In this document: piece by piece, positions 23,805-35,053 of the stretch | Numbering within the stretch: position 1 is the first letter of the stretch | Layout: every line of letters begins with the position of its first letter | Assembly: GCA_900074885.1 (NCBI GenBank) | Contig: FJUW01000001.1 | Coordinates: forward strand, 868,001 to 932,000 | DNA length: 64,000 nucleotides | Direction: 5' to 3' | DNA from: Rhynchosporium graminicola | Taxonomy: Eukaryota; Ascomycota; Leotiomycetes; Helotiales; Ploettnerulaceae | The notes under the pieces: generated by a model | The model's database searches: none | Told to the model about the DNA's origin: nothing | Seen by the model: only the letters and a program-made list of their open reading frames with translations | Position numbers and translations under genes: made by a program

Positions 23805-23892
23805 GGGAGCCCGGAAGATGCTGTACTGCGAAAAATGTACACTGGAGATAATGTTGTGATGTGGTAGAAATCCGTCTGGAGGAAGCGAGTGT

Positions 23893-23920
23893 GTTGTTGT
23901 TGTTGTTGTTGTTGTTGTTG
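23893..23920. repeat. (GTT)n microsatellite
   Basis: About nine uninterrupted GTT units. Confidence 0.95.
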
Positions 23921-24459
23921 AACAGAGTGGCTTGTCGCCGCCCTAGATCCACACACGGGAGGAGTCAAAAGCGGCGCCAGACCAAAAGTATACTCTCGTC
24001 CGCCGTAAAGAAGCTTCCATGACCCACTTGCATCACCGTGCAGAAGCTGCCCCTGCCAACTACAGTATAAATGCCACTAAATGAGCCTGGAATGTCAAGA
24101 AAGTGGGTTCTACAACGACAATTTTCGTATTTCTAACCATGACATCTCAGACTATGACTTGGCTAGTTATTACCCACGTTTAACTTCAGTACGCAAAGAT
24201 CCATTCTGCTATCTTCAATTGACTTCTAAATTGAGCAAGACGGAGGTCGGACCGCAATAACCATTGCTTACTGCCGACGGATCCAAGTGCTTGAAGGCGG
24301 ATTCACAGGAGGGAGGAGGCGGTCTCACTCTTTAAAAACTTCGAGGGACTCCTGCAGCTCCCTTTGTCTTTGCATGTTCGATTTGTGAGCTTGAGGAAGG
24401 TAACAATTGCTCCGCCTGAGTCATTCATCCTCGACAAGACATCCACCGAACTGAGCAGG

Positions 24460-26096
24460 ATGCTTCGAACCAGTCTCCCCACGATGGCAGCTCGAGGAGC
24501 ATTGCGCTTCCCAGTAGCCAGCAGATCTGCCTTTCGTAATATACAACCAAACATATCTTTACGCTCTCTTGCACAAAGATCCTTCACAAACAGTGCTCGC
24601 GCCTCTAGCAAGACTACCTCATCAACAGGCTTCACCTTCTCCTCCGGCCGGCCATCTCTCCGAAATCCTACTCTTCTCCAACGACTGCGACACTCTATCC
24701 GCTCCATTCAGACCTCGCGCACAAGGAGGAATGGTAAATCTGTCTCTCCAAACCCTACCCCAAATCTGGGGCCTGGAGCCGCGGCGGAAGCTGAACCTAC
24801 AACACTCGGAGGACGCATGAAGAAGCTGGGTAGGGAGTATGGTTGGTCTGCTGTGGCGGTATATTTTCTGCTTAGTGCGGCGGATTTTCCATTTTGTTAT
24901 CTGCTGGTGAGGTATTTAGGGACGGAAAGAGTTGGTGAGTCCAGCTTTAACTTTGGTTCGGTTCTAGAGTGGTTTGCAGTGTCCCGACCAGGAGGAAGCA
25001 CGGGAGTCGATCGAGCCTGAATGCCTTCGGGAACATGAGACCTGGACAGCAATCTTTTTCCTTCGCATGGACCGAGTTGCCCGAGAGACGACGGGGAGTT
25101 TGGTACCATAAGAGCTTCCAGGAAGTAAGTAGACAGAAAGACCGAGATGGTAATGACAGGACGGATTTGAAGCTACAGAAAATGCCATTGGAACACCACT
25201 AGGACAGTTTCTGGCACTACCATACGACTGATACCGGCCAAGGACATAGAACAATGCCCCAACTGTAAGGTCTTTCAGGGAATGCATTAGAACCTTCGGA
25301 AACCTGGCAAGAAAAACATGGCCAGCGCTAGTTTCTACTTAGAGAAGGCGGAGCATCGGATACATGTTTTATTTCACTTCAAGGATTGTCTATTTCATTC
25401 GCAGGGTAAAGGAAGATTCAGCAGTCATGGCGGAATGTCACATGGAATGAGAACGAATTACTTTCCAAGACTACTAATTCCAGGGCAATTCCACCACGGC
25501 ACTTTCTCATATCGAAGTTATCCTCAAGAACGCTTCCAGGCTGGACACTGCAAATACCTTCTACCATATTTTTTCCATACCTAAAATTCACAAAAGGTTC
25601 GCTGACAATACTCTAGGCCGCTGGGAAGAAGTTGTAATAACTAATGTGAAAAAGCTAATTCCTGACTCCGTCGAGCAATTCTGGCATGAGTGGCGCGCTG
25701 CGATGAAGAAGACGGAACAGGAGTATACAGGTGATGATGTGATCAGTGACACAGTGGAGATGGCAGGATGGGGTGTGGAAGAGGCGACTGAGAAGAATAA
25801 GAAAGATGCCAGTAAGTTCTATATAGGCCGAATATTAGTTCTTTGCTTTCGGAACACAACTGACACCAAAATCAGGTCTGGCAACAACACTCGCCCTCGC
25901 CTATGCAATCCACAAATCCTTCATCTTCGCCCGTGTCCCTCTCACAGTAGCTGTGACACCGAAACTCGTAAGGGTGCTGCGATCCTGGGGATGGGATATC
26001 GGCAGGCGGACGACGAAAGAGGCAAAGGCTTTGAAGAGAGCCAGTCTACCTCTTAAGAAGCCGAGGGCTAGATTGATAAGGCGAAGGAAACCATAG
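24460..26096 (+). CDS. Mitochondrial inner-membrane protein, FAM210/DUF1279 family
   Basis: DUF1279 proteins are mitochondrial membrane proteins of poorly defined role; the human FAM210 members affect mitochondrial translation and iron use. Exons 24460-24934, 25617-25811 and 25876-26096 are in phase and give 296 residues. The N-terminus is an Arg/Ser-rich presequence lacking acidic residues. The DUF1279 core follows: MKKLGREYGWSAVAVYFLLS, ADFPFCYLLVRYLGTERVG, VEMAGWGVEEATEKNKKDAS, LATTLALAYAIHKSFIFARV and PLTVAVTPKLVRVLRSWGWD. It ends in a Lys/Arg-rich tail. The first intron is 682 bases, more than ten times the local norm, although its GTGAGT donor, CTGAC branch site and CTAG acceptor are good. 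An upstream in-frame ATG at 24364 is possible but less presequence-like. Confidence 0.9.
24935..25616 (+). other. Oversized intron in the DUF1279 gene
   Basis: The intron contains about 680 bases of non-repetitive DNA. The antisense strand carries a 107-codon frame (25287-24964) whose identity I could not establish; hydrophobic character hints at a membrane protein remnant, but no motif supports it. Confidence 0.45.
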
Positions 26097-26539
26097 GATA
26101 TTCTGGAGCAATCGTGACTGGAGGAGGAAGGCAAATGGGTAACACTGATGTGGAGAATGGGTCTGTGAGCTAGATATGATTGTATGATACCGATAATGAT
26201 TGTGGATATCTCTACTTGCAGGAGCGGATTTGTTGTAGTCTAGTGTATTGTATATATCGACGACTTTGCTCTATTGACAATCCTGCTTGGCGGATGAGTT
26301 GAAGGCGAGTTGAAACCAGAACTCTTTATTTTAATTCTGATCCCGCTTGGACTTCGCAACCCTACGAAAAACAATGGCTCGACTCGACTTCGACGACCGA
26401 AGGCATTGTTATCATTTCCATACTTAACCATAAGTCGGCACCACAAGTGATGAAGTAATTTACATCCCTATCATGAAACTTTTTCCAACGATAGCCAAAA
26501 GCTTCCTCCCTCCTCTCTCCTCCCCTCGTCGACTCTCAA

Positions 26540-27169
26540 TCATTCCTCACCACAGCCCGCCTCAGATTCCCCAAAAACGCACTCCTCAAAGGGCACACTA
26601 GCATTAATGATCGCCTCAAAAACAGCCCTCGCAATCGTCTCCGGAAGCCTCGGTTCCGTTTTTCGGGATGCATTCACAGCACCTTCAATGACTTCACGAT
26701 CTCTTGCTGGGACATCGATGGCTATCACAGAATTATAGAATGAGCTGATATTCTTTTCTCGAATAATTCTTCAAAAGGGAAGGAATTCTTTTCTCTTCGC
26801 TTTCCATGCAAGGACTTGAGAAAGGAGGGTAGAGAGGGAATGAAGAAGAGGATACGAACAATCAATCGTGCGCTTAAATCTCGTAGCCTCCCGAACAAAC
26901 GCAGCGCGTTGAGCTAAGAGCTCGACAAGTTGGGCGTTTATGGCATTTATCCCAGCTCGTACCTGGGTTAGAGAATCGCAGCATAAGGTCCCGTTGGGGA
27001 GAGTGAATGCTGGTTTCCCCCAGGGGGTCGGGCGACTGGTTGTGAGTGATAAGGGAGAAAGTGGTGGGAGTGGAGAGGCGTAGCAGCTTGATACGTTGCA
27101 ATCCTTTGTTTCTGTCCCGGAGACGGTTGCGAGGACCATGAGAGGGAGGAGGAGAGTTGAGAAATGCAT
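26540..27169 (-). CDS. Secreted chorismate mutase (AroQ type)
   Basis: Chorismate mutase converts chorismate to prephenate. Secreted forms in plant-associated fungi and nematodes are thought to divert host chorismate from salicylate synthesis. Exons 27169-26860 and 26721-26540 (138-base intron, GTTCGT donor) give 163 residues. A signal peptide is present (FSTLLLPLMVLATVSG). The all-helical AroQ pattern is visible: CDSLTQVRAGINAINAQLVE, LLAQRAAFVREATRFKRT, then IDVPARDREVIEGAVNAS and LPETIARAVFEAIINASVPF. Arg residues in helix 1 and the AR-REV block match positions that bind substrate in this family. Four Cys residues after the signal peptide fit a secreted protein. Chosen start: the only ATG before the signal peptide. 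The enzyme class is confident; an effector role is inference. Confidence 0.85.
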
Positions 27170-28838
27170 TTTGAGTGGCAACTGTGATTATTCTAGTTGC
27201 AGGTGTGAAGAAGGGATGAGAGTATTGAAGAGGATGGAAGTATCGGATGAAAGGCTCAGTGAAAGGAAAATTCAAACTCAAATACAAAGATACCAGTATA
27301 CCCTAGATCAATTAAACTCTTAAACTCAACAGGTAATCAGTATTCAAAGGCCAAGAAGCCTCACTGGCTCGAGAACAGATCGGGTGTGCCAAAGGTCATG
27401 CTCGGTTGGTGAAATAAGCTCACTGACCCAATACGAGCCCGAGCTTGTTCGAAGTAAGTTAACGATCGGCAAGGTGAATCCGTGGAGCTTCAAATGAGAC
27501 CAGATGAATAGCAGACTTCATTTGAGAAAAAGCCACGTACGGTTAGACCGCTATTTGCCCACATCTTAGAGTTTACTAGGTCACCATAATTATGCGGATC
27601 ATCACGTGGAATGCCATTGTACCCCTTTCTTACCTCGCTTGCAGATCCGATTGTTTGTTTGGGTAGGCCAGGATCTCGAGAAAAGTTGCCTAAATCAATC
27701 GCAGCCGAGCAGAAGGAGGAAGAAAAGATTCGCTGTTTGAATTTGTGATCAATTGATGCGAGTACAACGAGCCCCGCCCCTATCATTTTGCATTTTGCCC
27801 GCTACTGACACCTCCAAGCTAGTCGATAGATACCATTCTGACTCTTTCTGTGCCAAACTCCTAAAATTGACGAAAACATGCCTCAGCTGCGAAACTAGCC
27901 ATCTCTTGCAAAGAACCAATACATGGACAATAATCTGGTGGTTCAGCTTGCTTGTTGAACATCTATCTGGAGGTAGATAGCGAGGAAACCACCAGACATT
28001 TTCACCACGCAATTGCCTTCCTTCCATCACTCAAGGCCGATTCATTTCCTTTCTGACTGTGACAACCTTGACAAGCGGTCGTGTCCAATGGCGCTCCTCC
28101 CATCTTAATTCGTAAGGAACTCCTCCGTCTCCCTTTTCTGCCATGTATTCGGTCTCGAGCGCTCTAACCATTCTAAGGTCCTCAGCCGGGTCAAAGTTTT
28201 CCATGAAAGTGTTTAGATCGTCCAAGAGTTGAAAGATTGGATCTTTAGCATCAGTGTCCATTGTTTCAAATTTGACATCTTCAAACTCCAGTGGATGTGG
28301 ATCTCGCTCACTGAAGTCTTCATCGCACAGGATGATCTCGCGACTGTTGCTTCACTCAGACTAAAAAAGCAGGCTTCAGCTGCGACTGCCTCGCTTAATT
28401 GCCGAAGACAACAAGATTGGACTTTCTACCGTAGGAACTCAAGCGTGTTACTTAGGACTCTGGCATCATACCACGAACAGAAAGTGATTCTCATTACTAC
28501 TCTTCATCCTCGGGATCCCAGAGCTGAGTACAGCCATTTTGGAAATGTGTGGATCACGTGTTATGATTACATAACCACCTGCACCTGTTCCATTCAATGC
28601 TCTTGGACCATTGCGCCCCACCTCCGCCTGCTACCTCGCGCCGAGGAGGCAACTTCAACTTCAACTTCAACTTCAACTACAAACTTCAATCCTGACGGTC
28701 AAGCAGCATTTAGATCGTTCGGTCGATTACGGTAACAACATCCAGAAGCTTCACATTTATGATCCCTTTAATGCCGCCTTTACATTTGCTGAGTGTACCA
28801 TCGATAACCACCTTCAACCAGCACACGTGCAGATATCC
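27170..28838. other. Intergenic region between chorismate mutase and the JmjC gene
   Basis: Contains one possible small gene (separate entry) and a CTTCAA hexamer repeat at about 28651-28680 in the presumed leader of the JmjC gene. No other feature recognised. Confidence 0.5.
28031..28261 (-). CDS. Possible small hypothetical protein, 76 residues
   Basis: A short uninterrupted frame starting with MDTDAKDPIFQLLDDLNTF, rich in Glu/Asp, then Arg. Composition is protein-like and amphipathic, but no family was recognised and no splicing partner was found. It could be a real small gene, a relic or chance. Confidence 0.25.
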   Translation of the reverse strand: MDTDAKDPIFQLLDDLNTFMENFDPAEDLRMVRALETEYMAEKGDGGVPYELRWEERHWTRPLVKVVTVRKEMNRP

Positions 28839-30772
28839 ATGGACACCTTAGTGCCTCCTAGGCCTGTCACTCCGAAGTTACAGGAACAGGATAATCCTTC
28901 GTTGGATTCATTACCGCCTCAGCCACATTGGAGCCCTATCACACCCCAGCCATACGTCAACTCTCAACCAGAACCAAAACCAAAACCAGAACCAGAACCT
29001 TTTTTTGATAGGACAGCGTGTGTTAACGAGCAGCAGACTCGCTTGTTCCGCGACCCAAGAGCCGCTTTGCTTTTGCATACCTACGAGGCAGCGAATACAT
29101 TATTTCCAAACACTTATTACTCACATCTCGCACCTCAAGGAGCACATATCCTACGCTATGGTCAAGCAGCGCAAACCAGCGAAGTCGTTACCGATGCTGA
29201 TTTCTTGGCTGTGACCATCAGAGACCTAGATGGCTGGCTTCAATGCGGCTCCGGAGGTAAAGTCATGCTACTTCGGGATAGGCCATGGTCAACTAGTCGC
29301 CCATCTACGTCTTCTTCTACTATATTGCAAGAAGCTGCTGCTATCGATCCTGATATGGTCATCGACGTCCAGGATTCTGGGCAGGAGTATTCTGATGAGC
29401 ACCCTGCGGTGCGAGGACTGAGGCTTCAAGATGCGATAGTCCGGATGAACGACCGTAAACAAGCGCCTATAAATGCACTCAATATCGAATGCAAAGAAGA
29501 GTAGGTTTTCGTGCGTCCTTTTTTCCAGTTTCAGATGGTGGTGGAGACTCCGAACAAATTATTGACCTGTTTCTAGACTTCTCATACCTCCACCGCTGGC
29601 TAGACACTGCAGAGAGCTCGTGAACGCCACACGTTATGCTTCTTCTCGGGCTGTGCGGCTGGTAGGCCATATGACTGAGATTGGGAAGAAGACTACGGAA
29701 ACGATTCACACTCATGCAGTGGACATCCAATCATGTATCAAGTTTCAGATCAATGGCCAGGCAGGTGCTTTCTCATCCTGGCATATGGACAACATGGGTG
29801 TTTATACCTGGTACGCTGACCTCCTACGAGTCTTTACGAGGACGACTCTTGGATTAAGCGCTAGTCCGATGCTGATTTGTCTGCAGGGTCACCTTGGAGC
29901 CAACTGTCGAGTACAGTCTGAAGGCCGCATACGAGGACTCTAGAGTGGCAGCGGGTGAATATCTCAACTTCTACTCAACACCCGAAGACGAATCCGTCCT
30001 CAAGCTTTGGGCCATAATCGTTACCAGCTCACCAGCTGAAGACGCCGAAGCACGAGCCGGGTTCGGAAAGCACGGGGAAGACTGGATGCCAAATCCCAAA
30101 TGGATCAGAGTCCTCGCCTTAACCCGTTTCGACACACTAATCATGCCACCCGGTACGATCCACGCTCCTATAACGGTCACGGATTGTCTCTTCCGCGGGG
30201 GTATGGTATTACAGAAACGATTTCTGAAAGACACCATGCAGCACTGGAAATTCTGCATCTCAAATCCACATTGTACAAACGAAGCAGCACCAAAGCAGAC
30301 CCGATCCGTAATCGACTACCTTGAACGAGTCATTGTAGCCAACCCGCGGGAGTATGGATTCGGTGACGATTTCGACGAGCATGTCTTCAAAGAGGAATGC
30401 AAACGGATTTCTGCGGTGGCGTTGAGCTGCAGGTGTAAATCTGGATGCAATAGGGGAAGTGGATGCAGTTGTTTCACCTATGGGCAGAGATGTGGTGCGG
30501 GATGTCATAAGGGGAGTAAGTGCAGTAATCCGTGTGGCGTTCACGAGACTGGACCGCTCGCATCAGCCGCCACACAGATAGGCACCGAGACGAAACCGAA
30601 GACACGGTCGAAACGACCGCGGTCAGAAGATGCAGAGACAAAGCCAGAACGAAGCATAGAACCATGGGCAGAACCAAGGGCGGGACTGCAGGAAGAACTA
30701 AAGGTCGAACCATTCGTAAGGCCGAAGACGGAACCTATTGCAATCCCGCCAGAGCCAATAATACAGAACTAG
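28839..30772 (+). CDS. JmjC-domain protein with C-terminal CXC-like cysteine-rich motif
   Basis: JmjC proteins are Fe(II)/2-oxoglutarate-dependent hydroxylases, usually histone demethylases. Exons 28839-29500, 29577-29810 and 29887-30772 (76-base introns) are in phase, for 593 residues. The N-terminus is Pro/Glu/Lys-rich. The JmjC core includes FQINGQAGAFSSWHMDNMGV with the HxD iron-binding pair, the strand YTWVTLEPTVEYSLKA, and MPPGTIHAPITVTDCLFRGG with the distal iron-binding His. C-terminal to it (about residues 485-520) is a dense cysteine motif: SCRCKSGCNRGSGCSCFTYG, then QRCGAGCHKGSKCSNPCG. Its spacing resembles the Tesmin/TSO1 CXC zinc-binding, DNA-contacting repeat. The tail has repeated Lys/Glu/Pro (TKPKTRSKRPRSE) and could be nuclear-localising. 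Target residue and substrate are unknown. An upstream start is possible because the frame stays open, but this is the first in-frame ATG. Confidence 0.82.
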
Positions 30773-31609
30773 AGGAAATCACTAGACTTGAATTTAGAGC
30801 TGAGATTGGAGGAGTAGATGGAGTTTGGTATCTCTGCTATGCTTGGAGGTTTTACGCGAGAGGTTAATCGGCGTGTTACTCGTGAGGCGTAATGAGGCTG
30901 GGTGGTCCCAACATGAGAAGTCCCGGTCCTTGCTCAAGTCAGCAAGTGAGCGAGAAGAAGCACGTAAATTGCCATGTGCCTTTTGCACGGGATTATGGCC
31001 CCGGCCTTTGATTTGGTCTGCACGGTAGAAGAGCGAGCATCATACATACATATATATGGAGTCTCGGGGGTCTGATTTTGGAAAGAAAGGCCAACATATC
31101 ACCGAACGTGCGATTCACTCTAATCATATAATAATCTTTAAAGTCTCCGTCTCTACTTTCAAGGTTCGATCTTTGCTTCCCCCAACTTCAACTAAGCGAG
31201 GTTTAGATCTTAGCCTACCTAGGTACCGACTTGGGCTTCTGCGATCTGCTTGCGGTTCTATCTTTTTCAAAGATGTGCATCCATTCCTCCCTCGAAATGG
31301 ATTTCTCTTGTTTGATTTGATTTGATACCAGACCGGAAGATGGGCTCGAATATCTAATGCCGTGATACGCCTATTTTAACATATTCCTAATTTATATCTT
31401 CCTTTTTTTTCCTCTCCTAGCTCCGAGGAATGCTGCTACACCATACCCATACCACCGCCATGCATGCCATCCTCCCTATCATCTAACCCTCCCAATTACC
31501 ACCCGCAGTCTCCTAAACCTACTCAACGCCGCACCCCCAACAGAACAAACCCTCTGCTCTGCCCAAGCTCACGAAAGTTTCCCAGACTGAACTGATTATA
31601 ATCAACCTA
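30773..31609. other. Intergenic region, no gene seen
   Basis: Between the JmjC stop and the 3' edge of the SGNH relic. Only short, featureless open frames. Confidence 0.5.
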
Positions 31610-33300
31610 ACTCGCATTCCGATTCCAAGTCCAAATCCAAATCCAATCTCAAACCCCGCCCCATCTCAACCCTCTCCGCGACATCTTTCCCGATCTGGCG
31701 GTTCGCGATACGGCTGGGTGTGAAAGCGTCGTACCAGAGGTATTCATCTGGGTGTTTACAAGCCGGGTTGCTTCAGACCTCTTCTTTAATCTCAACCTCA
31801 ACCTCAACCTTATCACTCCCTCTCCTCCTCCTCTTCCGACGACGACGAAAACTGCTATCGGCAAAACCGCCTTCTTCAAATTCCTCTTCTTCTCTGATTT
31901 CTACATCGCCTGCTGTTTATCTAGAAGAAAGGCAGGGTGTCTTGACGCTGTTGATTACCGACTCCCCGGCCCCGAGACCGGTATTTTCTACTTGACTTGT
32001 GTCTTGCAGGGCGTGTTCACGGATGGTGGAGAGGATTTATGCTGGGATGTCGGGTATGAAAGCATCTTTCTCTGGGATGGTATGTGTATTTTGGGTTGAG
32101 GATGTATTTGTGTTTGTGTTTGGGGGGTGTGGATCCCGAATTGCAGTCTGCTTTTCCCCTTCTATGCTCCGTGAGATGGTTTCTTGATCGTTAGAAGCTT
32201 TCTTCTCTCCTGCTTCTCTCGGGATATCATGTATGCCAGACGTCGAGCTGGAAACAACATTGAAAACACTATTGATCCATCCCCCCCATCCCGTTCTCGA
32301 GCGCTTGATTTCACCTGTCAGTCAAATACGCAGCATTCTTCTGTTCCTCCGCCACACTTCCCTTCCTCCTCGCTCCCTCCAACCCTCTCACCAAGCGTTT
32401 CTCCACCCATCCCCGGCGTCAGACTCGGATCCAAAACTTTCGGTACTATAACCCTGAACCTCCTTCTGTGCTCATGCTCTTCCTCTTCAGTGACAAGATT
32501 TTCCGTTCTTTTTTTGGGATTCTTTGAATGATAGAGGCTAGTGCTATAATGGTGGTATAAGATACCGAGTTGTGCAAATATGTCGTCTATGGATTTACCG
32601 ACTCCGTCTTGAGCGAAAGGAAATGGGAGGGCGGACAGGTGGTAGATGTCCCAGAAACCGAGGGAGATGATGAAGAATGTTTCTGAAGGTTTTGGTGATG
32701 GGAGTGGGAGAGATAGGTAGGTTTGGATTTGTGTGGAGAGGTCGGGGAGTGTGGTGTGCGTGGTTGGAGGAGTGGAGGAGTGGCTGTTTTGGAGCAATGA
32801 GCGGATTTTATTGGAGGTTTTGACGCCTCTTGGTTCTTGGGATGGATAAGATGATGGGAATGATGATGATGAGTGACGAGAAGAAGCAAAATTAAGATGA
32901 GATGAGCAACTCAACTAGAAAATTGTCAATTATCGGTCAAATGACATCGAGATACTCTCCCCAAGAAAGCCGAAAAAACAAGATAGAACGGAGAAACCTA
33001 CTAACTCACAAAAAAACTCCACCCAACTCCTCCCCGCCCCTTCCTCAACCCTATCATCAACCCACGAATCTCCAAAAACCACCACTCTCACTCCAACACC
33101 AACACCAAAATCTTCCGTCTCTCTATCTCCCCCAACAGAATTAGGTTCAACAGAACTCCACGAACTCAAGGAATCATGATCCGTGTACCCAACATCTATC
33201 TTCTTTGATTGCATCGTTTACCTCTTAGATTTGGCAAGAACAAACATATACCAAGTACCGAGAAAGTGATCAGAAACGCTAGGCCGCCAAGAAGGCGATA
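31610..33300 (-). pseudogene. Decayed SGNH/GDSL-type hydrolase gene with N-terminal membrane anchor
   Basis: SGNH hydrolases are esterases or acyl-hydrolases. Reading 5' to 3' on the minus strand, a membrane segment comes first (LGGLAFLITFSVLGICLFLP, near 33240). Then comes block I, VVVFGDSWVDD, with the nucleophile-type GDS; an intron (33000-32915) then leads to a long frame. That frame contains IQTYLSL, TFFIISLGFWDIYHLSALPF and FRVIVPKVLDPSLTPG. Downstream, homologous text continues but needs a frame change near 32425. It then meets a TGA where a Trp codon is expected (after AAYLTDR, near 32318). A second frame change lies in the C-run near 32280, with further stops before EYLWYDAFTPSRIANRQIG near 31700. 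With several independent lesions I call it a pseudogene; strain-specific or sequencing artefacts remain possible for single lesions. Confidence 0.72.
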
Positions 33301-33912
33301 TTTTTCAAGTGTGATGAGAACATGAATTGGACTTTACAGGTTTGCTAGAACGGGTCTTGAAGATGATGGATAGAAAAAAAAGAGAAGATAATAGACAGGT
33401 AGACAGCCAGATATTGGAAATTTGACTAGTAGTGGGAATTGAGAAATTTGTAGGTAAGGCTGAAGAAGAGCCTCGTCGCTAGGTACTGTACATAGATGAT
33501 GAGGGAGATCGCCAAGGATGCTTGGCGATGATGTATGTATGTAGGTATGTTTTGTGCGCCACTTGAAAAGGCTTTTCAAGACTGTTCGTGCTGGGACGGT
33601 GTGCCAGGAAACGAATCATTTTGCAAGGAAAGGATTTTTGAAGTTGTGCAAAGGGGAAGGAGTGATTCAAAGCCTTGGTTTGGAAAGTCTAGGATGTAAT
33701 TTTTTTTAATTTTTTTTGTGATGGACGGATGGAGCAGTGAGTGAGTGAACGATTGGATGATTGAAGAGCGAGGGAATGGAACATGTGCGTATGCATCACA
33801 AGTAATCCTGCCGATTTCGAAGGATATGTATGAATGAATAGGATTATAGGTGTCGTCAGCCCTTCGCAGAGCCAGGTCTGCTACTCGAGTACAGTAGCTC
33901 GAGTAGGTAGCA

Positions 33913-33972
<60 letters not shown>

Positions 33973-35053
33973 CAAGAAAGCAAGATATGACGAGGCAGGG
34001 TAGGATAGGGTAGGTTTCGGTCTTGCTACTACTATAGCTACAGGGTGGAGTGAGCAGTGGAATTCAGTCTCCAAGAATGGAAGAGAGTTCCAAAATTAAG
34101 CCACCAGATTTCTGGATATATACTTGGATGAAAAGGGTGATGTAAATAGGAGGATGGCCTTGAATGGAGAAAGTATGCGGTGAAATGCTACTTACTGGAG
34201 AGAATAATAGGACATCTCTGCGTGAGACTTGGCGGTAAATCTGTATCTCGTAGGTAGTGAGTTAGTTGTTGGCCGGGAGGTACTGGGAAGTAGGTTGTAC
34301 TTTTCGAAGTCTTTTTTTTGCTTGCTTGCCTTGCTTGCTTGTTTGTTTGCTTGGCCTTCTCATCTCTGTGTGATTGAATTTTATTCAAGGGAACAAAGAA
34401 GTGTGAAGGTGCAAGTAAGAGTATATCAAGGCTCGGTATACAGTTGCAAAGGGTTGAACGGTACCTAGGTATGTATTATTGACTAAGTAAGAAAGAGAGG
34501 GAGCGAAATAGTCACCCCCGCGGTCGAGCAAGCGAGCCGGCAAAGGAGAGCCGAAGCGAACTGAACCGGGACGGACCCGAGTTTTGTAAGTAAGATCTGA
34601 AGTGAATGGCTGAGATGTTGGTTGTTGGCATGGATTGTGCTATTCTGTTTGAGATCTTTCGGGTACTGCATAGAAAGAAAATCTTGATGGATTTCTGGAA
34701 TGCGGGTGGGTGATGGCGTGATGGGGAATGCGTGGCTTGCAGATTGAAGAATTCATACCCATCTATGGCTGACAGGGGCTACCAAGGTAAGTGAAATGAA
34801 AACGATGTAACTTGCCTTCTGGTCCGGTAGATGTGGTTTCGACGAGGCTGACATGACAAGTACAGAAGATATTTTGTTGTGTTCAATAATGTAGATCTAC
34901 ACAAGCCCTCGAACAATGGACAAGCTCCTATAGTCCAGATGAGAGTGATCAAACAATTAGTCTCTCGACCACAAGTGACAACTACAACAGTGTCTTCAAA
35001 CAACGCCGGCCCATGCAAACGCCAATGCTACCTTGTAATGCTCTTCCTTTTCA
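33301..35053. other. Intergenic region with AAAG microsatellite
   Basis: About 1.75 kb without a supportable gene. Apparent frames around 33.6-34.1 kb are generated by the microsatellite. Confidence 0.5.
33912..33984. repeat. (AAAG)n microsatellite
   Basis: About 15 tandem AAAG units, the last few with G-to-GC interruptions. It produces spurious Phe/Leu/Ser-rich frames on the minus strand. Confidence 0.95.

Larger units (their letters stand above)
23521..24459. other. Intergenic region with two short tandem repeats
   Basis: No gene recognised. Holds a 16-base tandem repeat and a trinucleotide microsatellite (listed separately), and the promoter of the following mitochondrial protein gene. 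Confidence 0.5.

Noticed and set aside
24964..25287. Antisense frame in the DUF1279 intron as a sugar-transporter remnant
   Set aside because: I looked for transporter signatures (such as PESPRWL) and could only force partial matches by switching frames; not enough to call.
28229..28735. 168-codon plus-strand frame upstream of the JmjC gene
   Set aside because: No motif; it overlaps the JmjC leader and the hexamer repeat, and no intron links it in frame to the JmjC coding sequence.
33576..34074. Phe/Leu/Ser-repeat frames on the minus strand
   Set aside because: Produced by the AAAG microsatellite.
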